Shown here: piece by piece, positions 26,266-33,977 of the stretch
Numbering within the stretch: position 1 is the first letter of the stretch
How the letters are laid out: each line of letters opens with the position of its first letter
From: DASYTH01 sp036002505
Lineage (GTDB): Bacteria; Actinomycetota; Actinomycetes; Mycobacteriales; Pseudonocardiaceae
NCBI RefSeq assembly: GCF_036002505.1
Contig: NZ_DASYTH010000419.1
Span: 1 to 64,000 of the forward strand
Direction: 5' to 3'
DNA length: 64,000 nt
The notes under the pieces: generated by a model
What the model was told of the DNA's origin: nothing
Database searches by the model: none
The model's input: the letters and a program-made list of their open reading frames with translations, nothing else
Made by a program: the position numbers and the translations under genes

Positions 26266-26871
26266 GTGGCCCTGCTAGGCAGCGATGTCGATACGCCCGG
26301 CGCGTGGAGCAAAGCGCGCTGGCGCAGAGAGCTTCGGGCCGCGCGCCGCGCCGTACCGGCCAGGGTGCGGTTCACCGACGCGCTGGCGCTCGCGGCCCAG
26401 TTGACCAGCGGACGGGTGGTGCGGCCCGGGCAGACGCTGTGCGGGTACGTGCCGGTGGGCTCGGAGCCGGGCTCGGCGCAGATGCTCGACGACATCGCCG
26501 ACTTCGGGGTGCGGGTGCTGCTGCCGATCGTGGCCGGGCGGGGGCCGCTGGACTGGGCCTGGTACGCCGGGCCGGACTCGTTACGGCCGGGCCCGTACGG
26601 GTTGCTGGAGCCGATCGGGGAGCGGCTGTCCACGTCGGCCTTGCGGATCGCCGACCTGGTGCTGGTGCCGGCGCTCGCGGTGGACCGGAGCGGGACTCGG
26701 CTCGGGCGGGGCGCCGGGCACTACGACCAGTCGCTGCCGCTGACCGCGCCGGGCACCCCGCTGGTGGCCGTGGTGCGTGACCAGGAGGTGTTCGACGAGC
26801 TGCCGCGCGAGCAGCACGACGTGCCGATGAGCGCGGCGATCACGCCCAATCGCGGTCTGATCCGGTTCTAG
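26266..26871 (+). CDS. 5-formyltetrahydrofolate cyclo-ligase
   Basis: Converts 5-formyl-THF to 5,10-methenyl-THF with ATP, recycling a storage folate. Family motifs are the basic N-terminus KARWRRELRAARRAVP, CGYVPVGSEPGS, VLVPALAVDRSGTRLGRGAGHYDQ (the conserved Gly-rich substrate site at about residue 145) and the C-terminal REQHDVPMSAAITP. The 201 residues are normal and the GTG start at 26266 is used. Gene order with galU and glp is the usual actinobacterial one. Confidence 0.93.
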   Translation: MALLGSDVDTPGAWSKARWRRELRAARRAVPARVRFTDALALAAQLTSGRVVRPGQTLCGYVPVGSEPGSAQMLDDIADFGVRVLLPIVAGRGPLDWAWYAGPDSLRPGPYGLLEPIGERLSTSALRIADLVLVPALAVDRSGTRLGRGAGHYDQSLPLTAPGTPLVAVVRDQEVFDELPREQHDVPMSAAITPNRGLIRF

Positions 26872-26891
26872 CGGCCTGAGCTATCATCAGG

Positions 26892-26918
26892 TTGGCACTC
26901 TGTCGAGGAGAGTGCCAG
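26892..26918 (+). promoter_or_regulatory. CIRCE-like element upstream of fmdB
   Basis: TTGGCACTC, nine bases, then GAGTGCCAG. The HrcA operator CIRCE is TTAGCACTC-N9-GAGTGCTAA, so both the arms (one or two changes each) and the exact 9-base spacer match. It lies 22 bases before the fmdB start. The match could also simply be a transcript hairpin. Confidence 0.55.
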
Positions 26919-26940
26919 ACCGTGGAGATGGAGACCGACC

Positions 26941-27267
26941 GTGCCGACCTACCAGTACGCCTGTACGGCCTGTGATCATCGCTTCGAAGAGGTCCAGAAG
27001 TTCACCGACCCGTCGCTGACCGAGTGCCCGGAGTGCTCCGGGCGGCTGCGCAAGCTGTACGGCTCGGTAGGCGTGGTGTTCAAGGGCAGCGGGTTCTACC
27101 GCACCGACAGCCGGGCCAAGTCGTCGGCGGCGGAGAAGGGCTCCGGGGACAATGGCTCCGGCTCCGGCGAGAAGAGCGGCACCGAGAGCAAGCCGGCGAG
27201 CTCCGAGAAGTCGAGCTCGACATCATCCACCACGAGCACGACCACCCCCACCGCCAAGGCCTCCTGA
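26941..27267 (+). CDS. FmdB-family zinc-ribbon protein
   Basis: A 108-residue protein with the FmdB zinc ribbon MPTYQYACTACDHRFEEVQKF ... LTECPECSGRLRKLYG, where the Cys pairs bind zinc, followed by VGVVFKGSGFYRTDSR. The Ser/Lys-rich tail (GSGEKSGTESKPASSEKSS) is low-complexity. The family has been linked to amidase and ABC gene regulation but its role is not settled. A GTG start at 26941 is used. A CIRCE-like inverted repeat lies just upstream. Confidence 0.88.
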   Translation: MPTYQYACTACDHRFEEVQKFTDPSLTECPECSGRLRKLYGSVGVVFKGSGFYRTDSRAKSSAAEKGSGDNGSGSGEKSGTESKPASSEKSSSTSSTTSTTTPTAKAS

Positions 27268-27355
27268 ACGCGGAGTAGTCCACAAGCGGGGCGGTTGTCC
27301 ACAGCTTCCCGCCGGACGCCCTTCGGCACGGCATCGCGCGGCTAGCGTCGAGCCC

Positions 27356-28012
27356 GTGTCCGACCTCCTCACGCCCCTCCCCCGGGACCGGTTCCGTCAA
27401 CTCCTCGGCAACCGCGGCTGGCCCCGTACGGTGTCGCCGCGCCGGCTGACCGCCGCCGCGCTGGTGCTGCTGGCCGCCGCGCTTGCCTTACGCCCCAACG
27501 AGTCCCGGGCCACGCCGACCCGGCCGGTGCTGGTCGCGGCGCACGACCTGGCGCCCGGCGCCATGCTGACGCCGGCCGATGTCCGCGTCGTCGCCCTGCC
27601 GGACGAGGTCCGGCCGGCGGCCGCGCTGGCCTCGGCCGAGGAGGTGTCCGGACGGGTGCTCGCCGGCGCCGCCACCGCGGGTGAGCCGATCACCGGCGCC
27701 CGGCTGGTCGGGCCGGAGAACACCCGGCTGACCACCGGCCGGCGGGACGCCGTCGCGGTGCCGGTCCGGCTGGCCGACGCCGCCGTGGCGGATCTCTTGT
27801 CCCCCGGCACCCGGGTCGACGTGGTGGCCGCCGATCCGCACGGCACCGGCGGCGCGCTGCTGGCCGCGAACGCGATCGTGGTGACGGTTCGGGCGGCGGA
27901 CCGGGCGCCCGGCGGTGCCGGCCGGCTGGTGGTCATCGCCATGTCACCCGACACGGCGACCCGGGTCGCGTCCATCTCACTTGGCCAGCCGGTCACGGTT
28001 ACGCTGCGCTGA
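27356..28012 (+). CDS. SAF-domain protein (CpaB/RcpC-like)
   Basis: A 218-residue protein with one N-terminal helix (LTAAALVLLAAALAL) and an SAF domain (VLVAAHDLAPGAMLTPADVRVVALP ... GRVLAGAATAGEPITGARL). A RcpC-like beta region (AVPVRLADAAVADLLSPGTRVDVVAAD) follows. Related proteins act in Flp pilus assembly, but no pilus genes are nearby and this standalone form is common downstream of fmdB in actinobacteria. GTG 27356 is chosen. The gene is convergent with the mogA operon, with a repeat filling the gap. Confidence 0.8.
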   Translation: MSDLLTPLPRDRFRQLLGNRGWPRTVSPRRLTAAALVLLAAALALRPNESRATPTRPVLVAAHDLAPGAMLTPADVRVVALPDEVRPAAALASAEEVSGRVLAGAATAGEPITGARLVGPENTRLTTGRRDAVAVPVRLADAAVADLLSPGTRVDVVAADPHGTGGALLAANAIVVTVRAADRAPGGAGRLVVIAMSPDTATRVASISLGQPVTVTLR

Positions 28013-28013
28013 A

Positions 28014-28109
28014 CGCGAGTCCCCACTTCCAGCAGCTGAGTTCGCAATCCAGAACTGCGAACTCGGCTGCGCGAACTGGGAACTCGTGGGCCCGAAACGG
28101 GGACTCGCG
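28014..28109. repeat. Compound inverted repeat, GAGTTCGC/ACTCGCG family, intergenic copy
   Basis: Outer arms CGCGAGTCCCC (28014-28024) and GGGGACTCGCG (28099-28109) enclose a second dyad, GAGTTCGCA ... TGCGAACTC. It exactly fills the gap between two convergent stop codons. A related copy (27-base core about 85% identical) lies inside a gene at 32271-32405. Confidence 0.85.
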
Positions 28110-28112
28110 AGG

Positions 28113-28265
28113 TTACCGGTCGTGGTGCGGCGGGCGGTTGTGTTCGTACCAGTCGTCGGGTTCAGGCGCGGGTGGCTCGGGGTCGCGTTCGTCCTTCGTG
28201 GTGTCCGGCAGGACGTCGCCGAAGATCTCGTCGAGATCGCGGCGGCGTTCCCGGTCGCCGTTCAG
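28113..28265 (-). CDS. Short acidic protein downstream of mogA, CTG start
   Basis: A 50-residue gene: NGDRERRRDLDEIFGDVLPD at the start, an acidic/proline-rich middle (ERDPEPPAPEPDDW) and NRPPHHDR at the end. It looks like a small protein I recall next to mogA in actinobacteria; the function is unknown. No ATG, GTG or TTG is available in frame. The only plausible start is the CTG at 28265, which overlaps the mogA stop as CTGA in the way ATGA overlaps do. Codon bias is strong, so the frame is real. Confidence 0.7.
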   Translation of the reverse strand: MNGDRERRRDLDEIFGDVLPDTTKDERDPEPPAPEPDDWYEHNRPPHHDR

Positions 28266-28762
28266 TTTCCGTCCAAACCGGACAGCTCGCCGATGACGTA
28301 GGGCACCAGCGAGGAGAGTGTGGCCATGCCGTCGCGGACGGCGGCGCGGGAGCCGGCCAGGTTCACCACGAGCGTGCTGCCGGACACGCCGACCAGACCG
28401 CGGGAGATGCCGGCGTCGACCGCACCGGCGGCCAGGCCCGACGAGCGGAGGGCCTCGGCGATCCCAGGGATCGGGCGGTCCAGCACACCCTGCGTGGCGT
28501 CCGGCGTGACGTCCCGCGGCGAGACCCCGGTGCCGCCGACGGTGACCACGAGGTCCGCACCGCCGATGACGGCCGTGTTCAGAGCGTTGCGGATGTCCAC
28601 CGTCTCCCCGGCGACCGGAACCACACCGTCAACGATGAAGCCGGCCTCCTCGAGCAGCTCGACGACCAGCGAGCCCACGGTGTCCTCGTGCTCCCCGTGC
28701 GCCACCTTGTCATCCACGATCACGATCAGGGCCCGGCCGAGCCGCTGCGCGCTGCGTTCCAT
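28262..28762 (-). CDS. mog: Molybdopterin adenylyltransferase MogA/MoaB-type
   Basis: A 166-residue protein that adenylylates molybdopterin during molybdenum cofactor synthesis. The MPT-binding motif VVTVGGTGVSPRDVTPDAT and the following PGIAEALRSSGL are present, with the C-terminal LVVNLAGSRAAVRDGMATL typical of the MogA/MoaB fold. The ATG at 28762 is preferred over 28792. Unlike the MoeA-like gene in this window, its catalytic motif is intact. Confidence 0.88.
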   Translation of the reverse strand: MERSAQRLGRALIVIVDDKVAHGEHEDTVGSLVVELLEEAGFIVDGVVPVAGETVDIRNALNTAVIGGADLVVTVGGTGVSPRDVTPDATQGVLDRPIPGIAEALRSSGLAAGAVDAGISRGLVGVSGSTLVVNLAGSRAAVRDGMATLSSLVPYVIGELSGLDGN

Positions 28763-28866
28763 GGTGCAACCGTAGCGGGCCTCCGAAAACACCCGATCTG
28801 ACGGTTCGGTGACATCCCGACGCCGCCGCTCGGCGCGGCCGGCAGGGGTGCCCTAGCGTCGAAAGC

Positions 28867-29931
28867 ATGCGCGTGTTGATCACCGGTGGGGCCGGGTTCA
28901 TCGGCTCCCACATCGCCGACGCCCTCGCCGAGCGCGGGCACGAACCGGTCCTGCTGGACAACCTGCTCCCCCAGGCCCACGGCCCGAGCGGCACGCCGGA
29001 CTGGAGCGCAAGGCACGAGCTGACGATCGGTGACGTCGGTGACGCGCGGCTGCTCGCCACGGCCCTGCGCGGGGTGGACGCGGTGTGCCACCAGGCGGCC
29101 ATGGTGGGCCACGGCCTGACCCCGTCGGACGCGCCGGAATACGTGCGGCACAACGACTTCGGCACCGCGGTGCTGCTCGCGGCGATGCACGCGGCGGGTG
29201 TCGGTCGGCTGGTGCTGGCCTCGTCGATGGTGGTCTACGGCGAGGGCCGCTACGTGTGCGCGGCCGACGGTGCGGTGCGCCCCGGGCCGCGGCTGGCCGA
29301 GGACCTCGCAGCCGGGCGGTTCGAGCCGCGCTGCACCCGGTGCGGCGCCGAGCTCACGCCCGGGCTGGTGCCCGAGGACGCGCCGCTGGATCCGCGCAGC
29401 ACCTACGCGGCGACCAAGGCCGCCCAGGAGTTCCTGGCCTCGGCGTGGGCGCGGCAGACCGGCGGCGAGGTGTGGGCATTGCGCTACCACAACGTCTACG
29501 GCCCACGGATGCCGCGGGACACGCCCTACGCCGGGGTGGCGTCGCTGTTCCGCTCGGCGTTGCGGCGCGGCGAGGCGCCGACGGTGCTCGAGGACGGGCG
29601 GCAGCGCCGGGACTTCGTGCACGTGTCCGACGTGGCCCGGGCCAACCTGCTCGCGCTGGAGACCGATGGGGTGGCGGGCGTGCTGCTGCCGGTGAACATC
29701 TGCTCGGGCGAGCCGCACACCGTGCACGAACTGGCCGTCGCGCTGGCCACCGCCTGCGACGGCCCGGCGCCCCGGATCGTCGGCGGCACCCGGCCGGGTG
29801 ACGTGCGGCACGTGGTCGCGGACCCGTCCAACGCCCGGAGCCTGCTGGGATTCCAGGCCCGGGTGCCGTTCGCCAACGGCGTCGCGGCCTTCGCCGGCGA
29901 CCCGCTACGGGAGCCCGCGGGGCTGGGCTGA
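28867..29931 (+). CDS. NAD-dependent nucleotide-sugar epimerase/dehydratase
   Basis: A 354-residue extended-SDR enzyme. The NAD motif MRVLITGGAGFIGSHIADAL and the catalytic STYAATKAAQEFL (Tyr-x-x-x-Lys at about residue 180) are clear, followed by RYHNVYGPRMPRDTPYAG. A Cys-containing insert (PRCTRCGAELTPGLVP) before the active site is typical of the dTDP-L-rhamnose 4-epimerase-like group rather than of GalE. The substrate is inferred only. The convergent histidine kinase is separated by a symmetrical terminator. Confidence 0.82.
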   Translation: MRVLITGGAGFIGSHIADALAERGHEPVLLDNLLPQAHGPSGTPDWSARHELTIGDVGDARLLATALRGVDAVCHQAAMVGHGLTPSDAPEYVRHNDFGTAVLLAAMHAAGVGRLVLASSMVVYGEGRYVCAADGAVRPGPRLAEDLAAGRFEPRCTRCGAELTPGLVPEDAPLDPRSTYAATKAAQEFLASAWARQTGGEVWALRYHNVYGPRMPRDTPYAGVASLFRSALRRGEAPTVLEDGRQRRDFVHVSDVARANLLALETDGVAGVLLPVNICSGEPHTVHELAVALATACDGPAPRIVGGTRPGDVRHVVADPSNARSLLGFQARVPFANGVAAFAGDPLREPAGLG

Positions 29932-29956
29932 GGAAAGCAACGTGACGTTGCTTTCC
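29932..29956. terminator. Bidirectional terminator between convergent genes
   Basis: GGAAAGCAACGT and ACGTTGCTTTCC are separated by a single base, giving a 12-bp perfect dyad directly after the epimerase stop and just before the kinase stop on the other strand. Confidence 0.85.
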
Positions 29957-29958
29957 CG

Positions 29959-30999
29959 TCAGACCGTGGCGAGCGGGAGCCGGACCTCGAAGCGGCAGCC
30001 GGGGCCGTGGTTGTGCGCGTCGATGCGGCCGCGGTGTGCTTCGACGAGGCCCTTCGCGATGGCGAGGCCCAGGCCGGCGCCCGCCGGTTCGTCGCGGCCG
30101 GCGGACGGGGTGCGGGCCGAGGTGCCGCGGTAGGCGACGTCGAACACCCGGGCCAGTTCGTGCTCGGGGATGCCGCCGCAGCAGTCCTCCACGGCGAGCA
30201 CGGCCTCGCCGCCGTCCACCCCGACCTGCACGGCCACGGTGCCGTCCGGCGGGGTGTGCCGGATCGCGTTGGACACCAGGTTCCGCACGATCCGGGCCAG
30301 CTCCGGGTCGCTGCCGATGACCACCGGCCAGGTCCGCGCCTCGGTCCGCACGGTGACCCGCTTGCGCCGCGCCACCGGGCCCTGGGCGAGCAGCGCGTCG
30401 GCGACGACGTCCTGCAGCGCCACCGCGGACATGGTCAGCCGCAGCGCGCCCGCGGTGATCCGGGACAGCTCGAACAGGTCGTCCACCATGCCGGCCAGCC
30501 GCCGCGTCTCGGCTCCGATCTGGTTGGCGTAGCCGGCGACGTCGCGCGGCTCCGCGACCACCCCGTCGGCGAGCGCCTCGGTCATCGCCTGGATCCCGGC
30601 CAGCGGGGTGCGCAGGTCGTGGCTGATCCAGGCGACCAGCTCGCGGCGGGACGCCTCCGCGGCGCGCTCCCGCTCCCGGGCCTCGCGCTCCCAGATGCTG
30701 CGCCGGGCGATGGACCGGCCGAGCAGCACCGCCACCGGCACGGTGACCAACGCGCTGAGGCCGCACACCAGCAGGGTCTTCGCCAGCGTGTCGGTGAACA
30801 TGAACCCGCTGACCCCGAGCACGCCGGCAACGTTGGCGGCCAACGGGATGAGCACCAGCAGGGTCAGGCTGCTGGCCAAGGATCCCTTACGCAGCAGGTA
30901 AAGCAGCCCGGCGCCGAACATGGTGACCGGGACGGTGATGGCAAGGACGACCGGCAGAATGTGCCCGGCCTCGGTGAGCATGTCAGCCAGTCTGGTCAT
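29959..30999 (-). CDS. Two-component sensor histidine kinase
   Basis: A 346-residue kinase with three or four N-terminal helices (VVLAITVPVTMFGAGLLYLL and others) and almost no extracellular domain. The H-box is ELVAWISHDLRTPLAGIQAM (His at about 130), the N-box is RIVRNLVSNAIRHTPP, and the G-boxes are EDCCGGIPEHEL and GLGLAIAKGLVEAHRG. It phosphorylates the response regulator encoded just upstream, whose 3' end it overlaps by 17 bases. A short sensor region suggests it senses membrane state. Confidence 0.88.
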   Translation of the reverse strand: MTRLADMLTEAGHILPVVLAITVPVTMFGAGLLYLLRKGSLASSLTLLVLIPLAANVAGVLGVSGFMFTDTLAKTLLVCGLSALVTVPVAVLLGRSIARRSIWEREARERERAAEASRRELVAWISHDLRTPLAGIQAMTEALADGVVAEPRDVAGYANQIGAETRRLAGMVDDLFELSRITAGALRLTMSAVALQDVVADALLAQGPVARRKRVTVRTEARTWPVVIGSDPELARIVRNLVSNAIRHTPPDGTVAVQVGVDGGEAVLAVEDCCGGIPEHELARVFDVAYRGTSARTPSAGRDEPAGAGLGLAIAKGLVEAHRGRIDAHNHGPGCRFEVRLPLATV

Positions 31000-31669
31000 A
31001 CCGGTACCCAACTCCCCACACCGTCACGATCCGGACCGGCTTGGCGGGGGTGTTCTCGATCTTTTCGCGCAACCGTCGCACATGGACGGTCACAGTGGAC
31101 TGGTCGCCGAAGTCCCAGCCCCAGACCCGTTCCAGCAGTTGCTCGCGGTTGAACGCCTCGCCGGGGTGGGACATCAGGAACACCAGCAGGTCGAACTCGC
31201 GGGTGGTCAGGGCCAGCGGGAGGCCACGCCGGATCGCCTTGTGCGCGGCCAGATCCAGCGTGAGGTCGCCGTCGACCAGCTCGTGCGGCTCGGAACGCGG
31301 CGGGGCGGCCCGCGCGCGGCGCAGCACCGAGGACACCCGCAGGGCCAGCTCGCGCGGGCTGAACGGCTTGGTGACGTAGTCGTCCGCGCCGAGCTCGAGC
31401 CCGGCGATCCGGTTCTCCTCCTCACCCAGCGCGGTCAGCATGATCACCGGGACGGTGCTGCGCTCGCGGAGCCGGCGGCACACCTCGAGGCCGTCGATGC
31501 CGGGCAGCATGAGGTCCAGCACCACCAGGTCCGGGTCGTGCTCGGCGATCCAGCGCAGCGCGTCCTCACCGTTGCCGGCCAGGGCCACCTCGTGCCCGCC
31601 GCGCTCGAGGTAGCGGCGCACCACGTCACGCACGGTCAAATCGTCGTCGACCACGAGCACCCGGGTCAT
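30983..31669 (-). CDS. OmpR-family response regulator
   Basis: A 228-residue regulator. The receiver domain has the acidic pair in VLVVDDDLTVRD, phosphoacceptor Asp in DLVVLDLMLPGIDG (about residue 52) and Lys in YVTKPFSPRELALRV. The C-terminal winged helix ends TVHVRRLREKIENTPAKPVRIVTVWGVGYRYD. It is cotranscribed with the overlapping histidine kinase and starts 5 bases beyond the stop of the membrane-protein gene upstream. The regulon is not visible from here. Confidence 0.92.
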   Translation of the reverse strand: MTRVLVVDDDLTVRDVVRRYLERGGHEVALAGNGEDALRWIAEHDPDLVVLDLMLPGIDGLEVCRRLRERSTVPVIMLTALGEEENRIAGLELGADDYVTKPFSPRELALRVSSVLRRARAAPPRSEPHELVDGDLTLDLAAHKAIRRGLPLALTTREFDLLVFLMSHPGEAFNREQLLERVWGWDFGDQSTVTVHVRRLREKIENTPAKPVRIVTVWGVGYRYDQTG

Positions 31670-31673
31670 CGCA

Positions 31674-33179
31674 TCACCAGTTCGTCAGCAGCAAGTGGTT
31701 CACCAGCAGGGCGACGGCCGCGCCCGCGGCGAGCCAGCCGCGCCGGGTGGACGCGGGCAGCAGCGCCGCGCCGGCCACCAGCCATACCGCGAACGGTAGC
31801 CAGATCCGCTCCACCTCGGCTTTGGACAGGCCGGACAGGGCGGCGGTGAGCACGGCCAGCGCGGCCGCGCGGACGAGCATGACCACCGGTTCGGCGGGCG
31901 GGCGGCCGGGGAGCCCGTTGTGGAAATGGGGCGCGGCGCGGCGCAAACCGGCGGCCGCGGCCGGGCCGGTTGCGAGCACGAGGCAGGCGAGGTCGGCCCA
32001 GACCCAGTACGCATACGGGCGGAACTCGGCGATGCTCTGGTGGTAGCGCTCGACGACGAGGTGGTAGCCGTCCAGCCACCAGAACCCGGCGAGGGCGAAC
32101 GCGGCGACCACGGCCAGCGCGCCGAGGACCCCGAGCACCAGGGCACGCCAGTTGCGGGTGGCCCAGATGACGGCGAGCGCGATGGGGCTCATCAGCACGA
32201 GTCCGTACGACAGGAAGATCCCGAAGCCGAGCAACACACCCGCTCCCAGGCACAACGCCGCGCGCACCCCGGGGGATCCGGCGAGTCCCCGGTTCCAGCA
32301 CGCGAGTCCCCGGTTCCAGCGCCTGAGTTCCCGATTCCGAACTGCGAACTCGCGGTCCTGAGCCGGGGACTCGCGAGACTGAGCCGGGGACTCGCGGGAT
32401 CCCCCGAGGGCGAGGAGGGCGATGCCGGTGGCGGTGACGCCGGCGAAGAGGGCGTCGGCGGAGACGCCCATCCAGACGGCGCCGGGGAGGAGGGCGACGA
32501 ACGGGAGGGCGGCGCGGGCAAGATCGCGGCGGCCGAGGGCGGAGATGGTGACCGGGACGGCTGCTGCGGTGGCGGCGGAGATGAGGACACAGAGGAGGGC
32601 GGCCGGGGTGCCGCCGCCGAGGCCGATGCGGTCCAACCAGACGAAGATCAGGGTGGCGCCGGGCGGGTGGCCGGCGACGTGGGTGATCCAGGAGTCGGGC
32701 TGGCCGTCGAGGATCCGGTCGGTGAAAGTGCGGAGCATGGTCGGGATGTCGGTGATACCGGGGACCTGGGAGACGTACTCGTCGTCGGTGGTGAGGCGGG
32801 TGGCGACGCCGTGCGACCAGCCGTCGACCAGGGCCAGGGACAGGGTCCACAGCACGGCGAGGAGGTAGCCGGCGGCGAGGGCGCGGCGCCAGGGCAGCCG
32901 CTCGGCCAGGGGCGGACCCCAGGCGACCGCGGCCACCGCGATCAGCACGGCCAGCGGCGTTCCCGGCCCAAGATGCGGCAGCCACTCGCCGAGCACCGGC
33001 CACTCGCCGAACGTGGTGGGGGCGCCGGGAAAGCGGGGGTCGCCATGCAACCGGACCTGAAAGGCGAACCCGATCGCCGTGGCCAGGCCGACCAGCCCGA
33101 GGGCCGCACCGCCGGCGACCAGGTCCGCGCGGACCCCTCGTTGACGCCGCGCGGCCGGCCGGGTGGAGAGCATCGACAC
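31674..33179 (-). CDS. Polytopic membrane protein, GT-C glycosyltransferase-like, with an in-frame repeat
   Basis: About 500 residues with a dozen hydrophobic segments. A large loop after the second helix (LTTDDEYVSQVPGITDIP ... HVAGHPPGATLIFVW) is reminiscent of GT-C/PMT-type transferases, so a lipid-linked sugar transfer role is possible. Residues about 259-303 (SRESPAQSRESPAQ and following) are unlike a membrane protein and come from a 135-bp repeat inserted in frame at 32271-32405. The two-component pair lies directly downstream. GTG 33179 or ATG 33173 can start it. Confidence 0.75.
   Translation of the reverse strand: MSMLSTRPAARRQRGVRADLVAGGAALGLVGLATAIGFAFQVRLHGDPRFPGAPTTFGEWPVLGEWLPHLGPGTPLAVLIAVAAVAWGPPLAERLPWRRALAAGYLLAVLWTLSLALVDGWSHGVATRLTTDDEYVSQVPGITDIPTMLRTFTDRILDGQPDSWITHVAGHPPGATLIFVWLDRIGLGGGTPAALLCVLISAATAAAVPVTISALGRRDLARAALPFVALLPGAVWMGVSADALFAGVTATGIALLALGGSRESPAQSRESPAQDREFAVRNRELRRWNRGLACWNRGLAGSPGVRAALCLGAGVLLGFGIFLSYGLVLMSPIALAVIWATRNWRALVLGVLGALAVVAAFALAGFWWLDGYHLVVERYHQSIAEFRPYAYWVWADLACLVLATGPAAAAGLRRAAPHFHNGLPGRPPAEPVVMLVRAAALAVLTAALSGLSKAEVERIWLPFAVWLVAGAALLPASTRRGWLAAGAAVALLVNHLLLTNW
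32271..32405. repeat. Compound inverted repeat, GAGTTCGC/ACTCGCG family, inside a gene
   Basis: The outer arms at 32271-32290 and 32386-32405 (20 bases, one mismatch; GGGGGATCC...GAGTCCCC) enclose tandem GAGTCCCCGG units and a GAGTTCGCAGTTC core related to 28014-28109. The length is 135 bases, exactly 45 codons, and all three frames on the gene strand remain open where needed. It interrupts a membrane-protein gene without breaking its frame. Confidence 0.85.
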
Positions 33180-33323
33180 CCCGGAACCCTAGCCCTGTCA
33201 GGGCTGTCACGCCGGCACGGCGGGAACTTTCGTCAGCACTCCGTAACAAGTGGGCCAGCCGTTACCTTTTAGTAAGCGTGGCAAGGGTTCTGCCGCCGTC
33301 CACCGTGGAATTAACTTGGGTGT

Positions 33324-33977
33324 ATGGATCTCGTGGACGTGGTGCTGCCCTGTTTGGACGAGGCGGCCGCGCTGCCGGGGGTGCTCGCCGCCATTCCCAC
33401 CGGGTACCGGGCGATCGTGGTCGACAACGGCTCGTCCGACGGTTCCCCGGAGGTGGCCGCCGAGCACGGCGCGACGGTCGTGCACGAGCCGCGGCGCGGC
33501 TACGGGGCCGCCGTGCACACCGGGCTCGAGCACGCTACCGCGGAGATCGTCTGCTTCCTGGACGCGGACGGCTCGCTCGACCCGGGTGAGCTGCCGACCC
33601 TGGTCCGGCTGGTCGGCGACGGCCACGCCCGGCTCGCCGTCGGCCGCCGAATCCCGGCCGGGCGAGGCGCCTGGCCCTGGCACGCGCGCGCCGGAAACCG
33701 GGTCCTGGCAACGATTCTGCGCCGCCGCGGGCTCCCGGTCACGGACATCGCACCGATCCGCGCCGCCCGCCGCACCGACCTGCTCGGCCTCGGCGTCCGC
33801 GACCGCGCCTTCGGCTACCCGCTCGAGCTGCTGATCAGGGCCGCCGACGCGCAGTGGCCGGTGGTCGAGGTCGACGTCGCCTACCGCCCGCGGGCAACCG
33901 GCACCCGCTCGAAGGTGTCCGGCTCGGTCCGCGGCACCTTCCGCGCCGTCCGCGACATGGCCGGCGTGCTCCGGTGA
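33324..33977 (+). CDS. Family 2 glycosyltransferase
   Basis: A 217-residue cytosolic or membrane-associated GT-A enzyme. DLVDVVLPCLDEAAALPGVL, IVVDNGSSDGSPEVA, RRGYGAAVHTGLEHAT and the DxD motif in VCFLDADGSLDPGEL (about residue 72) are characteristic of the dolichyl-phosphate-mannose-synthase-like subgroup. It starts a three-gene rightward operon; its stop overlaps the next start as GTGA. The acceptor is unknown. Confidence 0.88.
   Translation: MDLVDVVLPCLDEAAALPGVLAAIPTGYRAIVVDNGSSDGSPEVAAEHGATVVHEPRRGYGAAVHTGLEHATAEIVCFLDADGSLDPGELPTLVRLVGDGHARLAVGRRIPAGRGAWPWHARAGNRVLATILRRRGLPVTDIAPIRAARRTDLLGLGVRDRAFGYPLELLIRAADAQWPVVEVDVAYRPRATGTRSKVSGSVRGTFRAVRDMAGVLR

Noticed and set aside
28081..28301. 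A 128-codon plus-strand gene in the mogA gap
   Set aside because: The opposite strand carries the better 50-codon frame and mogA; the plus-strand translation is Val/Arg/Gly-rich shadow.
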